Below are positions 11,561-24,629 of a stretch of 64,000 nt of DNA, piece after piece. How positions within the stretch are numbered: position 1 is the stretch's first letter; the number at the start of each line of letters is the position of its first letter. The DNA is taken from contig JAQFVV010000013.1 in the NCBI GenBank assembly GCA_028023455.1, forward strand, positions 3,970,001 through 4,034,000, given 5' to 3'. Below the pieces are notes generated by a model, which had not been told where the DNA came from, searched no databases, and saw nothing but the letters and a program-made list of their open reading frames with translations. Source of the DNA: Epiperipatus broadwayi (taxonomy: Eukaryota; Onychophora; Udeonychophora; Euonychophora; Peripatidae). The translations under genes were made by a program, and so were the position numbers.

Positions 11561-12700
11561 TTGTTTTTATATGTATGTCCTTTGGTTAGTTTTTTATATA
11601 TTAATATTTTTATATGGATTACTAATAAATATACATATAAAATATTAAGTGATCAAGTCTGTTTGGGTTTGTTTTTCCATCTGTTATAACTATAAAAAAA
11701 TATTTAAATACAATTATCATTAAACAAAAACACATAAATAATTTATTTTGAATATAAGTGATTTATTTATCCTTTAATTATATTATTTTTTCAGACACAG
11801 GATTAAATAATGAAACAAACAAAAACACACTTCTAGAATGTTATATAAAATTTATATTAAGTTTTGATGAAAATATTTAAGATTCTTTTTATTTTAAACT
11901 TATCTAATTTTCTCCTTAGTTAATTCTATTTAAACATGTAAATAAACACATTACTAAATGTAATAAGTAAAATATATGACCTAAATTATTTGCAAAAATC
12001 ATTGTGTATCCTTAAATGCATTATTTATATCAATGTATTTTAATAATGCAAACAATAATAATAATAGTAAAAATATAATGTTGTCTATAGTTCAGAATTC
12101 TAGAGCTTCTTCTCAAGTTCTGATGTGAAGAAAATTCATGATGTAAAAATATAAGTTTTATCCCAGTTCCAAAGATGTATTTAACAATTGTAATATTATA
12201 GAATTAGTAAATCCTCACAATATTAACATTTTCATTGTTGTATAAATAAACCTTATTTTAATCTTTACAATACATAAAAGCTTTTACAGTTATTCCAATT
12301 ATTATCCATTTTGGTTCAATATCTATTTAATTGTTTAAGACATACAATAAATATATTAATAATTCCATTGTTGAGCATTGCATAACTTTTTCTTTGTTTT
12401 ATTGCATAAATATTCCAAGATAATTTCATTTTAACTTGTTATAAAATTTCACAAAAGACCTTGTTTTTCAAGGCTAATGTCTATTTTAATTTAACCTTCC
12501 ATTTCTAGGCTTTAACTTCACTACCAATTTATATATATATATAATACATTTTACAATTTTGCTTACAAAATTGCAAAATGAACAGAAGAGCAAAAAAGAA
12601 GACTCCTCTTTTAAAACAGGCATTTTATATGATTTTGTCATTGATGCAATATCAATGTCACCAACCTGGATACAGTAAGACAATAAAGACAATTATTCAA
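11561..12700. other. AT-rich DNA without a recognisable gene
   Basis: No motif seen. The minus frame at 12486-12692 runs into the repeat cluster and is not supported. Confidence 0.5.
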
Positions 12701-13515
12701 GGCTTTAATATGTTTATAAATATAAGTAATAACAATCAACCCTTAAGCTATCAATAATCTCAAACTGTAGTCAAGACAATCTCTTTTAACAATAAAGGTG
12801 GTATCACCTTTATCTAAGGTCTGATATATTTATATAGACACTAAAGATAACAACTTGACCAAGAAGTGTGATATTAATAATGCAAAGAAGTTTAAACAAA
12901 CTTCATTAATCAGGCACATATAACTTGTTTTGAAAGCAGACTAATAAATTTTATAACTTTCAAATTTTATATAAAGTACTCAAGACTTTAATAGGTTTAT
13001 AAATATAGATGATAACAATCAACCTTTAATATATTAATAATCTCAACCTATAAACAAGATGACCTCCTTTTAACAATAAAGGTGGTACTCCTTTATCTGT
13101 GGCTAATGTGTTTATGTAGACACAAAAGATTGAACCTTGACCAAGGAGTGTGAGATTAAATATGCAAAGAAGTTTAAACAAATCTCATTAATCAGGCAAA
13201 TAGAACCTGTTTTGAAAGCAGACTAATAAATAGTCACTTATAACTTCCAGAACTATTTATTAGTCTACTTTCAGAATCTGGAAGTTATAATTGACTATTA
13301 GTTTTCTTTCAGAACAGGTTATATTTGCCTGATTAATGAGGCTTGTTTAAACTTCTCTGCATTATTAATCTCATACTCCCTGGTCAAGTTGCAAGCTTTA
13401 GTGTCTATGTAAACATATCAGATCATAGATAATGGTGGTATCACCTTTATTGTTAAAGGAAGTTGTCTTGGCTACAGGTTGAGATTATTGATAGCTTAAA
13501 GGTTAATTGTTACCT
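12701..13515. repeat. Three-copy direct and inverted repeat (foldback cluster)
   Basis: A unit of about 250-270 bp occurs at about 12701-12955 and about 12981-13250 in direct orientation, and at about 13281-13515 inverted. Shared strings include CAATAAAGGTGGTA, GAAGTTTAAACAAA and CATTAATCAGGCA, and, reversed, TGCCTGATTAATGA. Copies two and three form a foldback of over 500 bp with a short spacer that itself contains a smaller palindrome (ATAACTTCCAG and CTGGAAGTTAT). No coding capacity is seen. The layout suits a foldback-type or MITE cluster. True ends and target duplications are not resolved. Confidence 0.85.
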
Positions 13516-15183
13516 GGATAAGTATCTAATGATCAGTTCAGTTTTACAACTTTTATTGTAATGAGTTATTTCACTTAATTCAGGGTTCATTCAGATACAG
13601 CAGCATTCTTAAACAAAATGTTTTAGTTTAAACTTTAAAATATATATATATATTAAACCAAAAATATTAACACATCTTTTTATAATCATAAATAAAAATA
13701 AATGAACACATTTTGTATACTATTTATTTAACATAAAATATTATACACTTTAATTTCCTACTGAAAAATAATTATTACAAAATAATATTTTTAAAAATAT
13801 GCAAGATCTAAAATTATTCAACTGACCTAAAAAGAATGCATACATGAGCACACACATACATACTATACAATAATTTACCAATTGTTTATACGTGTTGATT
13901 GCAGTAACATAAAACATAAGTAAATAAAATATTAATAAAATGAATCTATTGGTAAGTATTAAATTTATACAATGTTTTTATCACACAAAGTATTAATCCA
14001 ATTACAACAAATGATTTATTATATTGCTTAAAAATATATTAAAAATTATATATATATAAATTGGCATTATCTTATATTCTATTATATTATCAGCAACCCT
14101 ATATCAATAATACATATACATCACTTGATTGTTTCAAAACAATTGACAACAAATAGATCAATGAAATTAAAAAAAAAAAAAAAAAAATTCCAATTTTGAG
14201 CCTAAGCACAGATGGTACAGTATATATAATAAAAGAATAAGATAAATATAAAAAAAATAAAAATAAACATGAGATATTTAGCTTCTAAAAACTGTCAACT
14301 TATAATAAATAAAAGGAAACCTTTCTATATTAATCAAAGTAAAAAAAATTTTTTTTTCTCCATCTTTTATTTATCTATTATCTACCTATTTTTATATATA
14401 TACACACATAAAATATCGATTTTTGTTTTATGGTATTTAGCTCAATTTAAGCAAAATTTTTGTGGTGAATATGCTAAACATGTTATTACACAATACATGA
14501 ATTGATCCATAAATGAAACTTCGGCAGCTTGGAGAGAGTTCCAATCACTTTTTTACTTTGGAAATACACATACAATTACTGCTGTTACTAATATTATTTA
14601 TTAATGAAGTTTATTGATCAAACCATACATAAGCATGAAAATGAGTAAATAGTTAGGCATTTATGTCAATGCATACATAAAATCAAAAAATAACTCCTAA
14701 ATTAGTTTTATCTCCCCTCCCTTTTATCAACATGATGATTTTATTCAAGATATATATATATATATTGAATAACACATAAATACATAATGTATTACAAATA
14801 GAATGACAGGAACTGTATTTTTTGAAACTTAATTACCATATATAAATGATTATTATTATCCAAGGGAAATGCATGATTCTGATCAATAGAATAAAATTTA
14901 ATAGCAAAACTCTTGGGGAAAAAATGCATATTAAAATATATTATAACTTCTAAACAGCATACCAGAAACAAATTCAATGAAACTAATCATTATTTACAAA
15001 TGATTATTATTTATAATTAATAATTTTGTTACATTTTTTTTTTGTTTTGACGTTTTGGATATATATATATATCAGAGTGTATGCTTAATAATTTATAATA
15101 CTAATTAGTTTCTCACATGAGAAATACATTTAAATTAAAATACTAAGGATTGATAATTCAGAAATATAACTCATCATAAAAAG
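13516..15183. other. AT-rich DNA upstream of the RTE element
   Basis: No gene or named repeat is recognised. There are poly(A) near 14169-14187 and several (TA)n tracts. The short frames at 14269-14505 and 14792-14977 have no motifs. Confidence 0.5.
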
Positions 15184-15497
15184 GAGTTTGCTATTAACTG
15201 AAAGGAGACCCTTTGATTCCTCTTGGAGGCCTTAAAGGAACCGAGCAGGGCAAATTCCTAATGTCCACTCCATACGTTCTTGTCGTTGCAGCTGTTATTA
15301 CTATGTGATTATTCATATAGTATACGAACATGGATGGTCTACTCACCAACACGCATTAGCCAGCGTGGTGAGTTTATTGGCTTTTTACCTCTGAGTTTAA
15401 GATCAAGAAACACCATGGTCTTTCTTCTCAGTGCCTGATAAGGCAGAATGAATGTTTGTGTAAATGATAAATATTTTTCCAATACATATATACAATT

Positions 15498-18455
15498 ATG
15501 ACAGACAAAAATAAAGCATGGCCCTTATTCCCAGGAGGCTGTAAAGTCACCAACCAAGGCAGCGGTTGGTGGCCGAAGGCGGAGGGTGCTAAGAATCCCC
15601 TGATTGCGGACCCAGGCTGCCATTTGATGACGACTTTTTATTTAGGTACTTACAACTGCAGATCACTTTCAAGTGAAGGAAGATTGCAAGAATTAGAAGA
15701 AGAACTGTCTTATATTAAATGGGACATTATTGGACTTTGTGAAGTTAGAAGAAAAGGAGAAGAAACAATTGATTTAAAAAGTGGACATATACTCTATTAT
15801 AAAGGCACACATATTGGAAATACAAGTGGAGTAGGATTCATTATAAATAAAAAGTGGAAGAACAATATTGTGGAGATTGATGGTGTATCGGACAGAGTGG
15901 CAAGATTAGTTATACAACTTAATAGCAGATACCAAATGCAGATAATTCAGGTTTATGCCCCAACAAGTTCTCATAGTGATGAAGTAGTAGAAGATTTTTA
16001 TATGGATGTACAAAAGGCTTTTGATCAGAGTAAACAACATTTTAAAATTGTTATGGGAGACTTTAATGCTAGAATTGGTAGACAAATGAAAGATGAAATT
16101 GCTGTAGGTAATTTTGGTTATGGTAATAGAAATGAGAGAGGACATAGACTTGTGGAGTTTGCAGAAAAAGAAAAACTTTATATTATGAATTCATTTTTTG
16201 AGAAAAATGTTAAAAGGAAATGGACATGGAAGCATCCAAATGAAGGTACAGCAGAATTGGATTATATTTTGACTAACAGAAAATACATATTTCAAGATTG
16301 TAATGTTCTTAATAAATTTAACACAGGAAGTGATCATCGATTAGTAAGGTGTAAGTTACGTGTTAATGTAAAACTAGAGAGACAAAAATTATTAAGAAAA
16401 ACAATATTTACAGTTGATATTCCTAATCTTCAGAAACATTCTAATGAATTTAAATTAGAACTTACAAATAGGTTTCAAATGTTAGGAGATTTTGAACATG
16501 ATTCAGATTTGAATGAAATTAATATGAAAATAACTGATACACTTTTAAAAACTGCAACAAACATAGCTGGTAGAAAAAAGCAGCAATTGACTAATAAAAT
16601 TTCTACTGAGACTAGAGAATTTATGAAGAAAAGAAGGAATATGAAGATATACAAAAATGATGTATTAAAAAGAATTGAATATCTCGAATTTTGTAAAATG
16701 GTACGGAAAAGAGTTGAAAATGATATAAGAAAGTATAACTGTGAAATAGCAAGGAAAGCTGTAGAAGAAAATAAAAGTCTCAAAAATGTTAAACAACATT
16801 TTGGTATTGGTAGGAAATTTATATCTGCAATAAGAAAAAAAGATGGAATTATTACTAAAAAGAGAGATGACATCATGAAATTGGTAGAAGATTTTTATCA
16901 AGAATTATATAGTAATAAAGAACAAGTACCTCCTATATCTATTACATCTTCCGAATTGCCCAGAATTTTAAATGAAGAAGTGAGACATGCAATTAAGTGT
17001 ATGAAGAAAGGAAAGGCTCCAGGGAATGATGGAATTATAATTGATATATTAAAAGAAGCAGGTGAAGAAATAGAAACAATTTTAGCAAAGTTATATACCA
17101 AATGTCTAAATGATAAAGATGTACCGGAAGATTGGAAGAATGCAGTAATAATATTAATATTTAAAAAAGGTGATAAAGAAGATATTAGAAATTACAGACC
17201 TATCAGCCTTTTATCAGTTTTATATAAAATTTTTACCAAGATAATTACAACTCGTCTACAGAGAACTTTGGATTTCCACCAACCAAGAGAACAAGCTGGA
17301 TTTAAAAGTGGTTTTAGTACAATAGATCATATCCAGGTATTGAGAGAAGTCATAGAAAGGACAAACGAATATGAGTTGTCATTATGTTTTGGATTTGTAG
17401 ATTATGAAAAGGCATTCGATTCTATACACATTTCTTCCGTGATTAAAGCATTGGATCATCAAGGTATAGATCCAGGATATTGTCATATTTTAAAGAATAT
17501 TTATAAAAATGCAACAGCAACAATTAGATTACATAATGATACTGGAAAAATCAACATTGAGAAAGGTGTAAGACAAGGTGACTCCATATCTCCAAAACTC
17601 TTTACAGCAGTGCTGCAAGAAGTATTTTGTGGATTAAAATGGGAAACTAAAGGAGTGAAAGTAAATGGAGAGTATTTAAGTCATTTAGATTTCGCAGATG
17701 ATGTAGTTGTTTTTGCAAATAATGCTTCAGAGCTGCAGGAAATGTTGCAGGAGTTAGCAGATGAAAGTAGAAAAGTAGGACTAAAGATAAATGTTAAAAA
17801 GACTAAAGTAATGTTTAATCGATTTGCTCAAAATATGAAAATAAAGATTGATTATGAAGAATTAGAAGAAGTTAACAGTTACAAATACCTTGGTCAGATT
17901 ATTAATACAGATGGAAACATAATGGAGGAAATTAATCATAGAATTAAACTTGGTTGGAGTGCTTTTGGTAGAAATAACTTGATACTAAAAGGAAATATGC
18001 CTATGTGTTTGAAAAGGATGGTTTTTAACAAATGTGTTTTACCAGTTCTTACTTATGGATCTGAGACTTGGACACTTAATAGAAGAGCAATACAGAGACT
18101 TCAGACCACTCAAAGGAGTATGGAGAGATGTATGTTGGGAGTAACAAGAAGAGATCGAAAACGCAATGTATGGGTAAGACAACAAACAGGTGTTACTGAC
18201 CTTATTGAAAAAATTAAAAGATTGAAATGGAGTTGGGCTGGACATATTGCTAGAAGAGATGATAATAGATGGACAATTGAAATTTTAAACTGGATTCCAA
18301 GAGATTGTAAAAGACCCAGAAAGAGACCACATGTGAGATGGATGGATGAAATAAGAAAATGTGCAGGAGTGTTGTGGAGAAGAGAAGCTAAAGATCGGAG
18401 AAGATGGATTAAACTTGGAGAGACCTTCATCCTGAAGTGGATTGATAATGGTTGA
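15498..18455 (+). CDS. RTE endonuclease-reverse transcriptase, intact, 985 aa
   Basis: The protein drives target-primed reverse transcription of its own RNA. The N-terminal half (about residues 50-270) is an APE-type endonuclease with YNCRSL (catalytic Asn), CEVRRKGE (Glu), VYAPTS, GDFNARIG (Asp/Asn) and SDHRLV (terminal Asp/His), all present. The reverse transcriptase follows, with [28 protein letters not shown] (motif A), GVRQGDSISP (motif B), FADDVVVF (catalytic FADD, motif C) and LKINVKKTKVM. The C-terminal region has SETWTLNRRAIQRLQ and WAGHIARR, as usual for the clade. Length is near the RTE norm. The first Met gives about 50 extra residues ahead of the endonuclease; a Met nearer the YNCRSL block could also be used. 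The stop is the first TGA of the terminal repeat. No frameshift or lost catalytic residue is visible. Proteins of this family are often mislabelled craniofacial development protein 2-like. Confidence 0.95.
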   Translation: MTDKNKAWPLFPGGCKVTNQGSGWWPKAEGAKNPLIADPGCHLMTTFYLGTYNCRSLSSEGRLQELEEELSYIKWDIIGLCEVRRKGEETIDLKSGHILYYKGTHIGNTSGVGFIINKKWKNNIVEIDGVSDRVARLVIQLNSRYQMQIIQVYAPTSSHSDEVVEDFYMDVQKAFDQSKQHFKIVMGDFNARIGRQMKDEIAVGNFGYGNRNERGHRLVEFAEKEKLYIMNSFFEKNVKRKWTWKHPNEGTAELDYILTNRKYIFQDCNVLNKFNTGSDHRLVRCKLRVNVKLERQKLLRKTIFTVDIPNLQKHSNEFKLELTNRFQMLGDFEHDSDLNEINMKITDTLLKTATNIAGRKKQQLTNKISTETREFMKKRRNMKIYKNDVLKRIEYLEFCKMVRKRVENDIRKYNCEIARKAVEENKSLKNVKQHFGIGRKFISAIRKKDGIITKKRDDIMKLVEDFYQELYSNKEQVPPISITSSELPRILNEEVRHAIKCMKKGKAPGNDGIIIDILKEAGEEIETILAKLYTKCLNDKDVPEDWKNAVIILIFKKGDKEDIRNYRPISLLSVLYKIFTKIITTRLQRTLDFHQPREQAGFKSGFSTIDHIQVLREVIERTNEYELSLCFGFVDYEKAFDSIHISSVIKALDHQGIDPGYCHILKNIYKNATATIRLHNDTGKINIEKGVRQGDSISPKLFTAVLQEVFCGLKWETKGVKVNGEYLSHLDFADDVVVFANNASELQEMLQELADESRKVGLKINVKKTKVMFNRFAQNMKIKIDYEELEEVNSYKYLGQIINTDGNIMEEINHRIKLGWSAFGRNNLILKGNMPMCLKRMVFNKCVLPVLTYGSETWTLNRRAIQRLQTTQRSMERCMLGVTRRDRKRNVWVRQQTGVTDLIEKIKRLKWSWAGHIARRDDNRWTIEILNWIPRDCKRPRKRPHVRWMDEIRKCAGVLWRREAKDRRRWIKLGETFILKWIDNG

Positions 18456-18472
18456 TGATGATGATGATGATG
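18453..18472 (+). repeat. (TGA)n tail of the RTE element
   Basis: TGATGATGATGATGATGATGA-type repeats begin with the ORF stop codon itself and end the element. Short trinucleotide tails are typical of RTE elements and likely take part in priming. Confidence 0.9.
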
Positions 18473-18736
18473 AAAAAGTTAATTTTTTTGCAACATTGCT
18501 TTGATAACTGGTGTATTATTATTTAATTTAAATAGTACAGAAATATAAAAGTTGCAGAAACAACTGCATATTGCTTTATATTATTTTATTCCACAAATAT
18601 GAGTAAAGCTGTGGGTACATCTAGTAATATAATAAATTTTAAAGTAGTAAATAAATAATAAAAATTCCTCAAATATTATATAATAAATATACAAAAAAAG
18701 GATAATGAAAATATTGAAAACTGCATAAATGGCATA

Positions 18737-19707
18737 CACCTGGGTCTCGATTTATGTGGTAGATAGGTTTCACAGAAAACCCGCATTAAAAAAAATTGCA
18801 CAAAAATAGACTTAACTTACCTTGAAAAATGGGGAATAGGTTCTGTATTTTTCAGAATTCGCATAAAGCAACAAGGAAAAATTACTTTAAAATTCGCATT
18901 AAAAAAATAAGCAAATAAAGTATGACTAATAAAAAATTTCAAATATTTGAAAAAAATTAATACAAGACAAACTTTTTTTACTTTTTTTATTAACTACAGT
19001 ATTTAATTTTACATTTTTCATACATATTTTAATCATTACCGCTAGCGTTCGTTTGTAAACTGGTAAGAAATCAGATTCGATGTGATGTGATGTATTGTGG
19101 CTTCTCCTTAAATGAAGTCAAGAATCTCTCAGCAATTATGCCCAGAAAAACCTGTTAGCCACTTTATTTTTATTTGTGATGTGATGTACAACTAGCGCCA
19201 CTTTTAGTTTTGTGCTGTGTTAATGGTTTTCGTTTCTATATTAAAAAAATGAGATTGCAATCAAAACAAAAAGATTATACATTATCATTAGAAAGATTAT
19301 TTTCAGTTTATAAAATCTTCATTTTTTATTTTAAAAATCTAAAAGATTATTTATTTCTGTTATATATAACAAAATACGGTTTAAAAGTTTAAATTTTTTG
19401 AATATTTATTGCGATGTTTTTATATGTAAGTATAAATCTATTATTATTATTTACTCATTAGTATAAATAGGTTATTTACATAGAAGCTAAAATTCTAAAT
19501 ACAGCTTCAGGCCATATTCACGTTAGCTGCTAATATAATGTTATATTTTTTGAAAAAAAAAAAGTATTTCAAGTCAAAATAAGTTAATAATTTAAATTTC
19601 TTGATATCTAATAAATATAGTAAAATATGAAAGATATTAAGAAGAAACATGAATCGCATAACTTCAAAATCACATAAAAATAATCCGCATAAAACGAGAC
19701 CCAGGTG
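18737..19707. mobile_element. Pogo/Tigger-like MITE, copy 1, 971 bp
   Basis: The ends are inverted: CACCTGGGTCTCGATTTATG at the left, and the reverse complement of the right end reads CACCTGGGTCTCGTTTTATG. Both ends are flanked by TA (18735-18736 and 19708-19709). TA duplication plus a CTCG-TTTTATGCG-type terminal repeat resembles pogo/Tigger elements of the Tc1/mariner superfamily. No transposase is recognisable; the 60-codon frame at 19210-19392 is unsupported. Relative to the copy at 40745 it carries about 100 extra bp near 19080-19190 bounded by GATGTGATGT repeats. Confidence 0.85.
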
Positions 19708-19709
19708 TA

Positions 19710-21855
19710 TATGAGATTAAATGTAAAAAATATCAGATTAACAATTTTAAAAATAATTACATAGACAAAATAAAAAGTTCAATTAATATAAGATTAAAAT
19801 ATAAATGGGATAAAAGAACATTATTTAAATGCATTAAATAGAAACAGAACTGGAATTTTAAAAAGATTGTATATAAAAAATTTACTACTTTAAAAATAAA
19901 AGAGATATAAAAATTAAAGAAAGTATATTAATTAAAAAATTAATCCAATAAATAAAGATTTAGGTTTAAAAATATTACCAATACAATTAAAAAATAATAA
20001 TATAAATTAAAAATTAAATAAATAAGAGAAAGTAATAGTTCCAAAAAAATAAACACAGGAATTTATTATATAGAATAGAAATATTTAAAATTTGTCAATT
20101 TGTAAAATATGCATCTAAGAGAAAGCAATAATAACAAAATAAAAATTAAACAATGCATAATTTAAGTACATAAATTCAAATTTTAAAAAGTTTAATTCAA
20201 TAATTTAATTTAATTAATAATTAAATATATATATTCAACCCTAAGTTGTAACCTTACTAAACGGCTAACACTGGAAAACCTCCAGTTACACCTCAATTGA
20301 GTTGTTAAAACGACAAATTAATTTCAGACAATACTTTAACTAATTCATAATACATCTCTAAAATACTACATCTAAGAAATTTAACATTAATTATAATAAA
20401 TTAATCAAGCCTAACCACAAATTAAATAATAGGTAACTAAGGCTCAAATCCAATATCCAGCTCATTTATTATTATACTACCTTAAAATATGACTAGCTCA
20501 ATTTACTAATACAAATGATCCTATAAAATACTAATAAAAATTATGAGACTCAATATAAAACATTTAGCAAGATACACAGTTGGTTTAATATTAAAAATAT
20601 ATTCCAAAAGACATACTCTCAATGGCATAAGAATATTACTCCTACCTAATTTATAAAACTACTTGTAATATTCCCATGAATCACATCACACATAAAATAA
20701 ATTCTAATTAAACAATTATAAAATTTACCATAAAGCACTAAAATAATTACTATTCCTTTATAAAACATATAATATTAAATCTAACATCAAATAGAATTTC
20801 TACACATTATCATTTAACCTAGCTCTTAAAATTTATCACTATCTCAGGCTCATCTTCTTCTAATAATTACTTATAAATTGATGTAGCTAAATATAATGAG
20901 GGATTTTACGTATACTCAACTATACTTCAATAAACAAAATAAAATATTTCAAGATTCTTAATATAACACATTTACTTAATTTCTACCCATCAATAAACAC
21001 AACTAAAGTTATAAACTCTCATAAACATAATACTGAATATCTTTAATAAGTTCCAAATATTTCATGTCACATTATGCTATAAAATTCTTATTATACTTTT
21101 ATATGGCATTTACAGAAATATCACACTCTTAACATAATTATGATATCATATAACTTATAAATTGACATTATGTAAGTTACATGTTTATCAATAACAATAT
21201 CTTCGGCAATAATGATAATAATAATAACAATATATTCTTAACTATGTGCACTAATGTAATCATATAATTAATTTTAAATAATACATGTGTGTAGATGCGA
21301 AGATTCAAAACCACTTGGATACAGCAAGTAAAGAAACTCTGAAAACAATATACATTCAAAAACATTAACAAATTTATTCTTTAACAAAAAACATTCTTAA
21401 ATTTACAAGATATAAATTTATAAAATTTAAATATTTACAATTTTAAAAGATAAAACAAAAATTAGGTTTACAATATTTATACAAGAAATATTACAAAACA
21501 AAAATAGGCTTCACTCAAACTATTCACCATAAGAAATTATATAAGATATTATATACCTTAACAGTAATATTATCAGTATCTTTTACACTTGTAATAATAT
21601 ACTCATCATTATTGTCATAGTTTTAGAAATACAATCAGGATAGGATTCAATAGATCATATCACTCTTAAATGATAGTATATATTCTTTTTTATACTTTAA
21701 AAAGAAAAATTATGGTTATAATGATATTCACCACAACTATAAATCCAAACAAATACTAATAATTATTAAAAAAAATTTGACATAAAATTATTCCTAAAAA
21801 TAGTACATATCTTGCTCATATAACAACAAAACTTGTTACCTTTTATCTTCCAGAT
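19710..21855. other. AT-rich DNA with an old dispersed repeat
   Basis: No gene is seen. About 20570-20940 shares diverged text with about 52410-52740: CATACTCTCAATGGCATAAG against TATATCCTCAATGGCATAGA, and GAGGGATTTTACGTATACTC against GAGTGGGATTTTACTTACAT. This suggests two old copies of one interspersed repeat of unknown type. Confidence 0.4.
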
Positions 21856-21943
21856 TGTAATAGGAACCAGGTTTGAATCTTATTACAAATTGAAGGGATT
21901 TTAGATAGTGACACATATATGCAGATGTGATATTCAAATGCAT

Positions 21944-24139
21944 TGTAATGAGCACAGACGTTCGTTACATTTTTTTTTATTTATTAAACATGAAAGTAAA
22001 TTAAAAAGTTCGCGTTTAAAAATTTTCTTTAAGAATTAAAAATTGAAATTAAATATCATCTTAAACTCGTATATATTAAATCGCACAGATAAAAAAAAAA
22101 AAATTATTAAAATAAAACTGTATTAAAAATAGAAAAGGTATTTTAAAAACAAAAACATAAAAAGATTTAGAGATAAAAATATATCTTTGATTTGGAAAAC
22201 AGGTTAATTAATCAGAAATGGAAATGATAAATTTAATTAGTCAAATGTAAACCAGCCTTGGGCATCTAAATGTAAAAACATCAGTCAGATAGGAAAACAA
22301 TAGAAACAAATAGCCAATGAAAGAAATCCATCGGGAAATCGGACCTCAGCGAAAGGATCATCACATCGATGACATAATGCCAAGTCAATCCTTCGAATAC
22401 GTATAAAAGGAAAATTTGGAAATTATTAATTAGTGATTATTGATTATGATTATTAGGATGTGACAGATAGGTGTTAGTGCGGAGGTGCGGGAGAAGCGAT
22501 TGAAGAGACGCACGATTCAATCACTTCAGTTTTGCCAAAGAAAGAAAGAGAAATGAACAATCGTTTTCTACATTGAGGACCAACTAAATTAAAAAACCTC
22601 CGAATGAATAAATAAAACATCGGCTAAATGTATACCAATATCTTCAGGACGGCGTGGGAATTCCCGTTCAAACTTACAAACGACAGATAAAGATGAACTG
22701 TTTAAAACCGTAAGAACTTTACAATTAATGAACATTAAATTAAAAACTTTTCGTATTTAAAATAATTGCATTAGTTTCCTATCTGACTAAAGTAGTTAAA
22801 ATGTTATTTGATGTATTTTTTATTTATTTGTGTAATATCATTTCCATTTATTTAATTTTGTTCTTTAAGTTTATTTATGATTTCTGTTTTCCGATAAATT
22901 AAAATATATCAATGTTAAACTTAAGTCGGGCATAAATGGCTGTATAAATTTGTAAAGTTATATTAGGGGAGGGTAATCTTAGATTATTTGGTTCATGGTT
23001 AGATTGGGTCAATGGATTGGATATATTGGTGTGATTAGTAGATGTAATATTGATTCGCTACGGGCAGAATCGCTTCATACGCCGCACACTTCCGTTTGCC
23101 TATGGAAGGAATTATAAGTCGGATACCGCAGTTCCTTTCTATGGAGTTTTTTGTTTTATTGCTCTTCTTTGCAGATAGATGTAATATTCCTATCTCATGA
23201 GAAGCAATTTCTTCTCTTAACTTTTTGTGCTGCCGTATTTTATTACATTGAATACATCGATATATCAGATGAATTGATGCCAGTTTGACTAAGAATTTTA
23301 ACCTAAGGTTAAATAGGGATAGAATGTTTATTTTCAAAAGCAAATTTATGTGGTCTATTCATACTCGACCCTAAATAGAAATGCATTAAATTTAAGTTGT
23401 TTATAGACGCTTGCATGGATTGTTTATTGGTTAACTATGTTTTGCGTTTCCATATTTGATCAAAATATATAGACATTCGATAAATAATGATACCTTACAG
23501 TGAGTATCAAAAATGTATTTATTCGGATGTCTTTTAAGTTATTGGTGACAATGCAAGTATCTTATGGTGAATACTATTGGGTTACGTATAAATTTCCCTC
23601 CGCAATTGTCAGTAATCAATAATTTTGTATTTTGATCGTTTATGTTTACTTTGAAATGTTTTTAACCGTGTAATCTATGTAACCGATCTATAGCAACATA
23701 TTAAAACAAGCTTTTATAATCCCATCTGTGCGAACTTAATAAAAATGTAAATTTGTAATATAATAGAAATTAAAAGGTAAATTAAAATCTAAGGTAAAGT
23801 TAAAAATAATGTTAAATGTTAAAATGTAAAACTAATACTAAAATAATTTTAAATCTTATATATATGTGCATAAATAAATGTTTGTATGTTAATTACTGGC
23901 AGTGGCTTATTTTATTTATTTTTTTAATATTGAGATATAATTAGATAAGATATTATATTATTAAATCTCTTCTATTCCACTGAGCTAGTGACATGGGCTA
24001 ACGACCGGAATCAAAATAAAATAAAAAAAAATTTTTTTTTGACTTACGTATCTGCCTACTTTATAAATTTTTCTAGGTTCAAATGCCTAGATGGCGCCCG
24101 TAGTGCAGTTTACATTAAGTTATTCTCCGGATCGTTACA
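21944..24139 (+). mobile_element. Solo LTR, 2196 bp, inside the 5' LTR
   Basis: It starts TGTAATGA and ends TCGTTACA, inverted matches at seven of eight positions, and is flanked by the 4-bp direct repeat GCAT (21940-21943 and 24140-24143). Removing it and one GCAT restores continuity with the matching segment of the 3' Gypsy LTR near 34545-34560, which proves that the insertion came later. A TATA box is at 22402-22410. The first bases can pair with a copy just inside (TGTAATGA with TCGTTACA, one wobble). No coding region remains, so LTR-LTR recombination has removed the body. Confidence 0.9.
22402..22410 (+). promoter_or_regulatory. TATA box of the 2.2-kb solo LTR
   Basis: TATAAAAGG, about 460 bp into the LTR, in a locally GC-richer stretch with a CCAAT string about 100 bp upstream. 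It is the likely core promoter of the element. Confidence 0.6.
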
Positions 24140-24629
24140 GCATATATTTGATCGAATCAAAATGACTGAATAAATTAGCCAAGATAGGCTTAAGGAGGGT
24201 TTTTGTGCTCATTTGTTTTAATGGAATATATGTATATATATGTTAATATATAATCAAATGTATAAAAAAAATTTTCTGGAAAAAGCGTATAATGTTTATA
24301 TATTTTTGTGTATAATTTTATTTTATTTAATAAAAATAAAATATATAAATGACAAGAAATGAAACAAATGTTATCTATGGAATGTTTTTACTGTATATAT
24401 TGTGTCAAGTTATTTTTAAAAGTTTCTAATAAAATATTAAGATAAAAAAAAGCTTACTAAAAGGTTTTCTTTGTAAAAAAAAAAAAAAGGACAAAAGAAA
24501 CCGGATCTAAGTCAGTGTTGTCCTGTACTAATGAGATCACATAGGGTAAGAGTAAAAATATCAAACATTTTGAGTTATGGGAAGTATTGCATGAGAAAAA
24601 GGAGATAGAACTTTCTAGAGAAAAAAAAG

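Larger units (their letters stand above)
15184..18472 (+). mobile_element. Full-length RTE-clade non-LTR retrotransposon
   Basis: The element comprises a GC-richer 5' leader of about 310 bp, one long ORF, and a terminal (GAT)n tail, with hardly any 3' UTR. AAAAAG occurs immediately before it (15178-15183) and immediately after the tail (18473-18478). This is a candidate 6-bp target duplication, but it is weak because the sequence is simple. A single EN-RT ORF plus a short trinucleotide tail is the standard RTE layout. The leader has a composition unlike its surroundings and contains no uORF of note. With an intact ORF this copy looks young and could be a source element. A rearranged relative is at 47.4-49.0 kb. 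Confidence 0.85.

Noticed and set aside
15906-18430. Several minus-strand frames inside the RTE ORF
   Set aside because: Antisense shadows of the 985-codon ORF, with skewed composition and no motifs.
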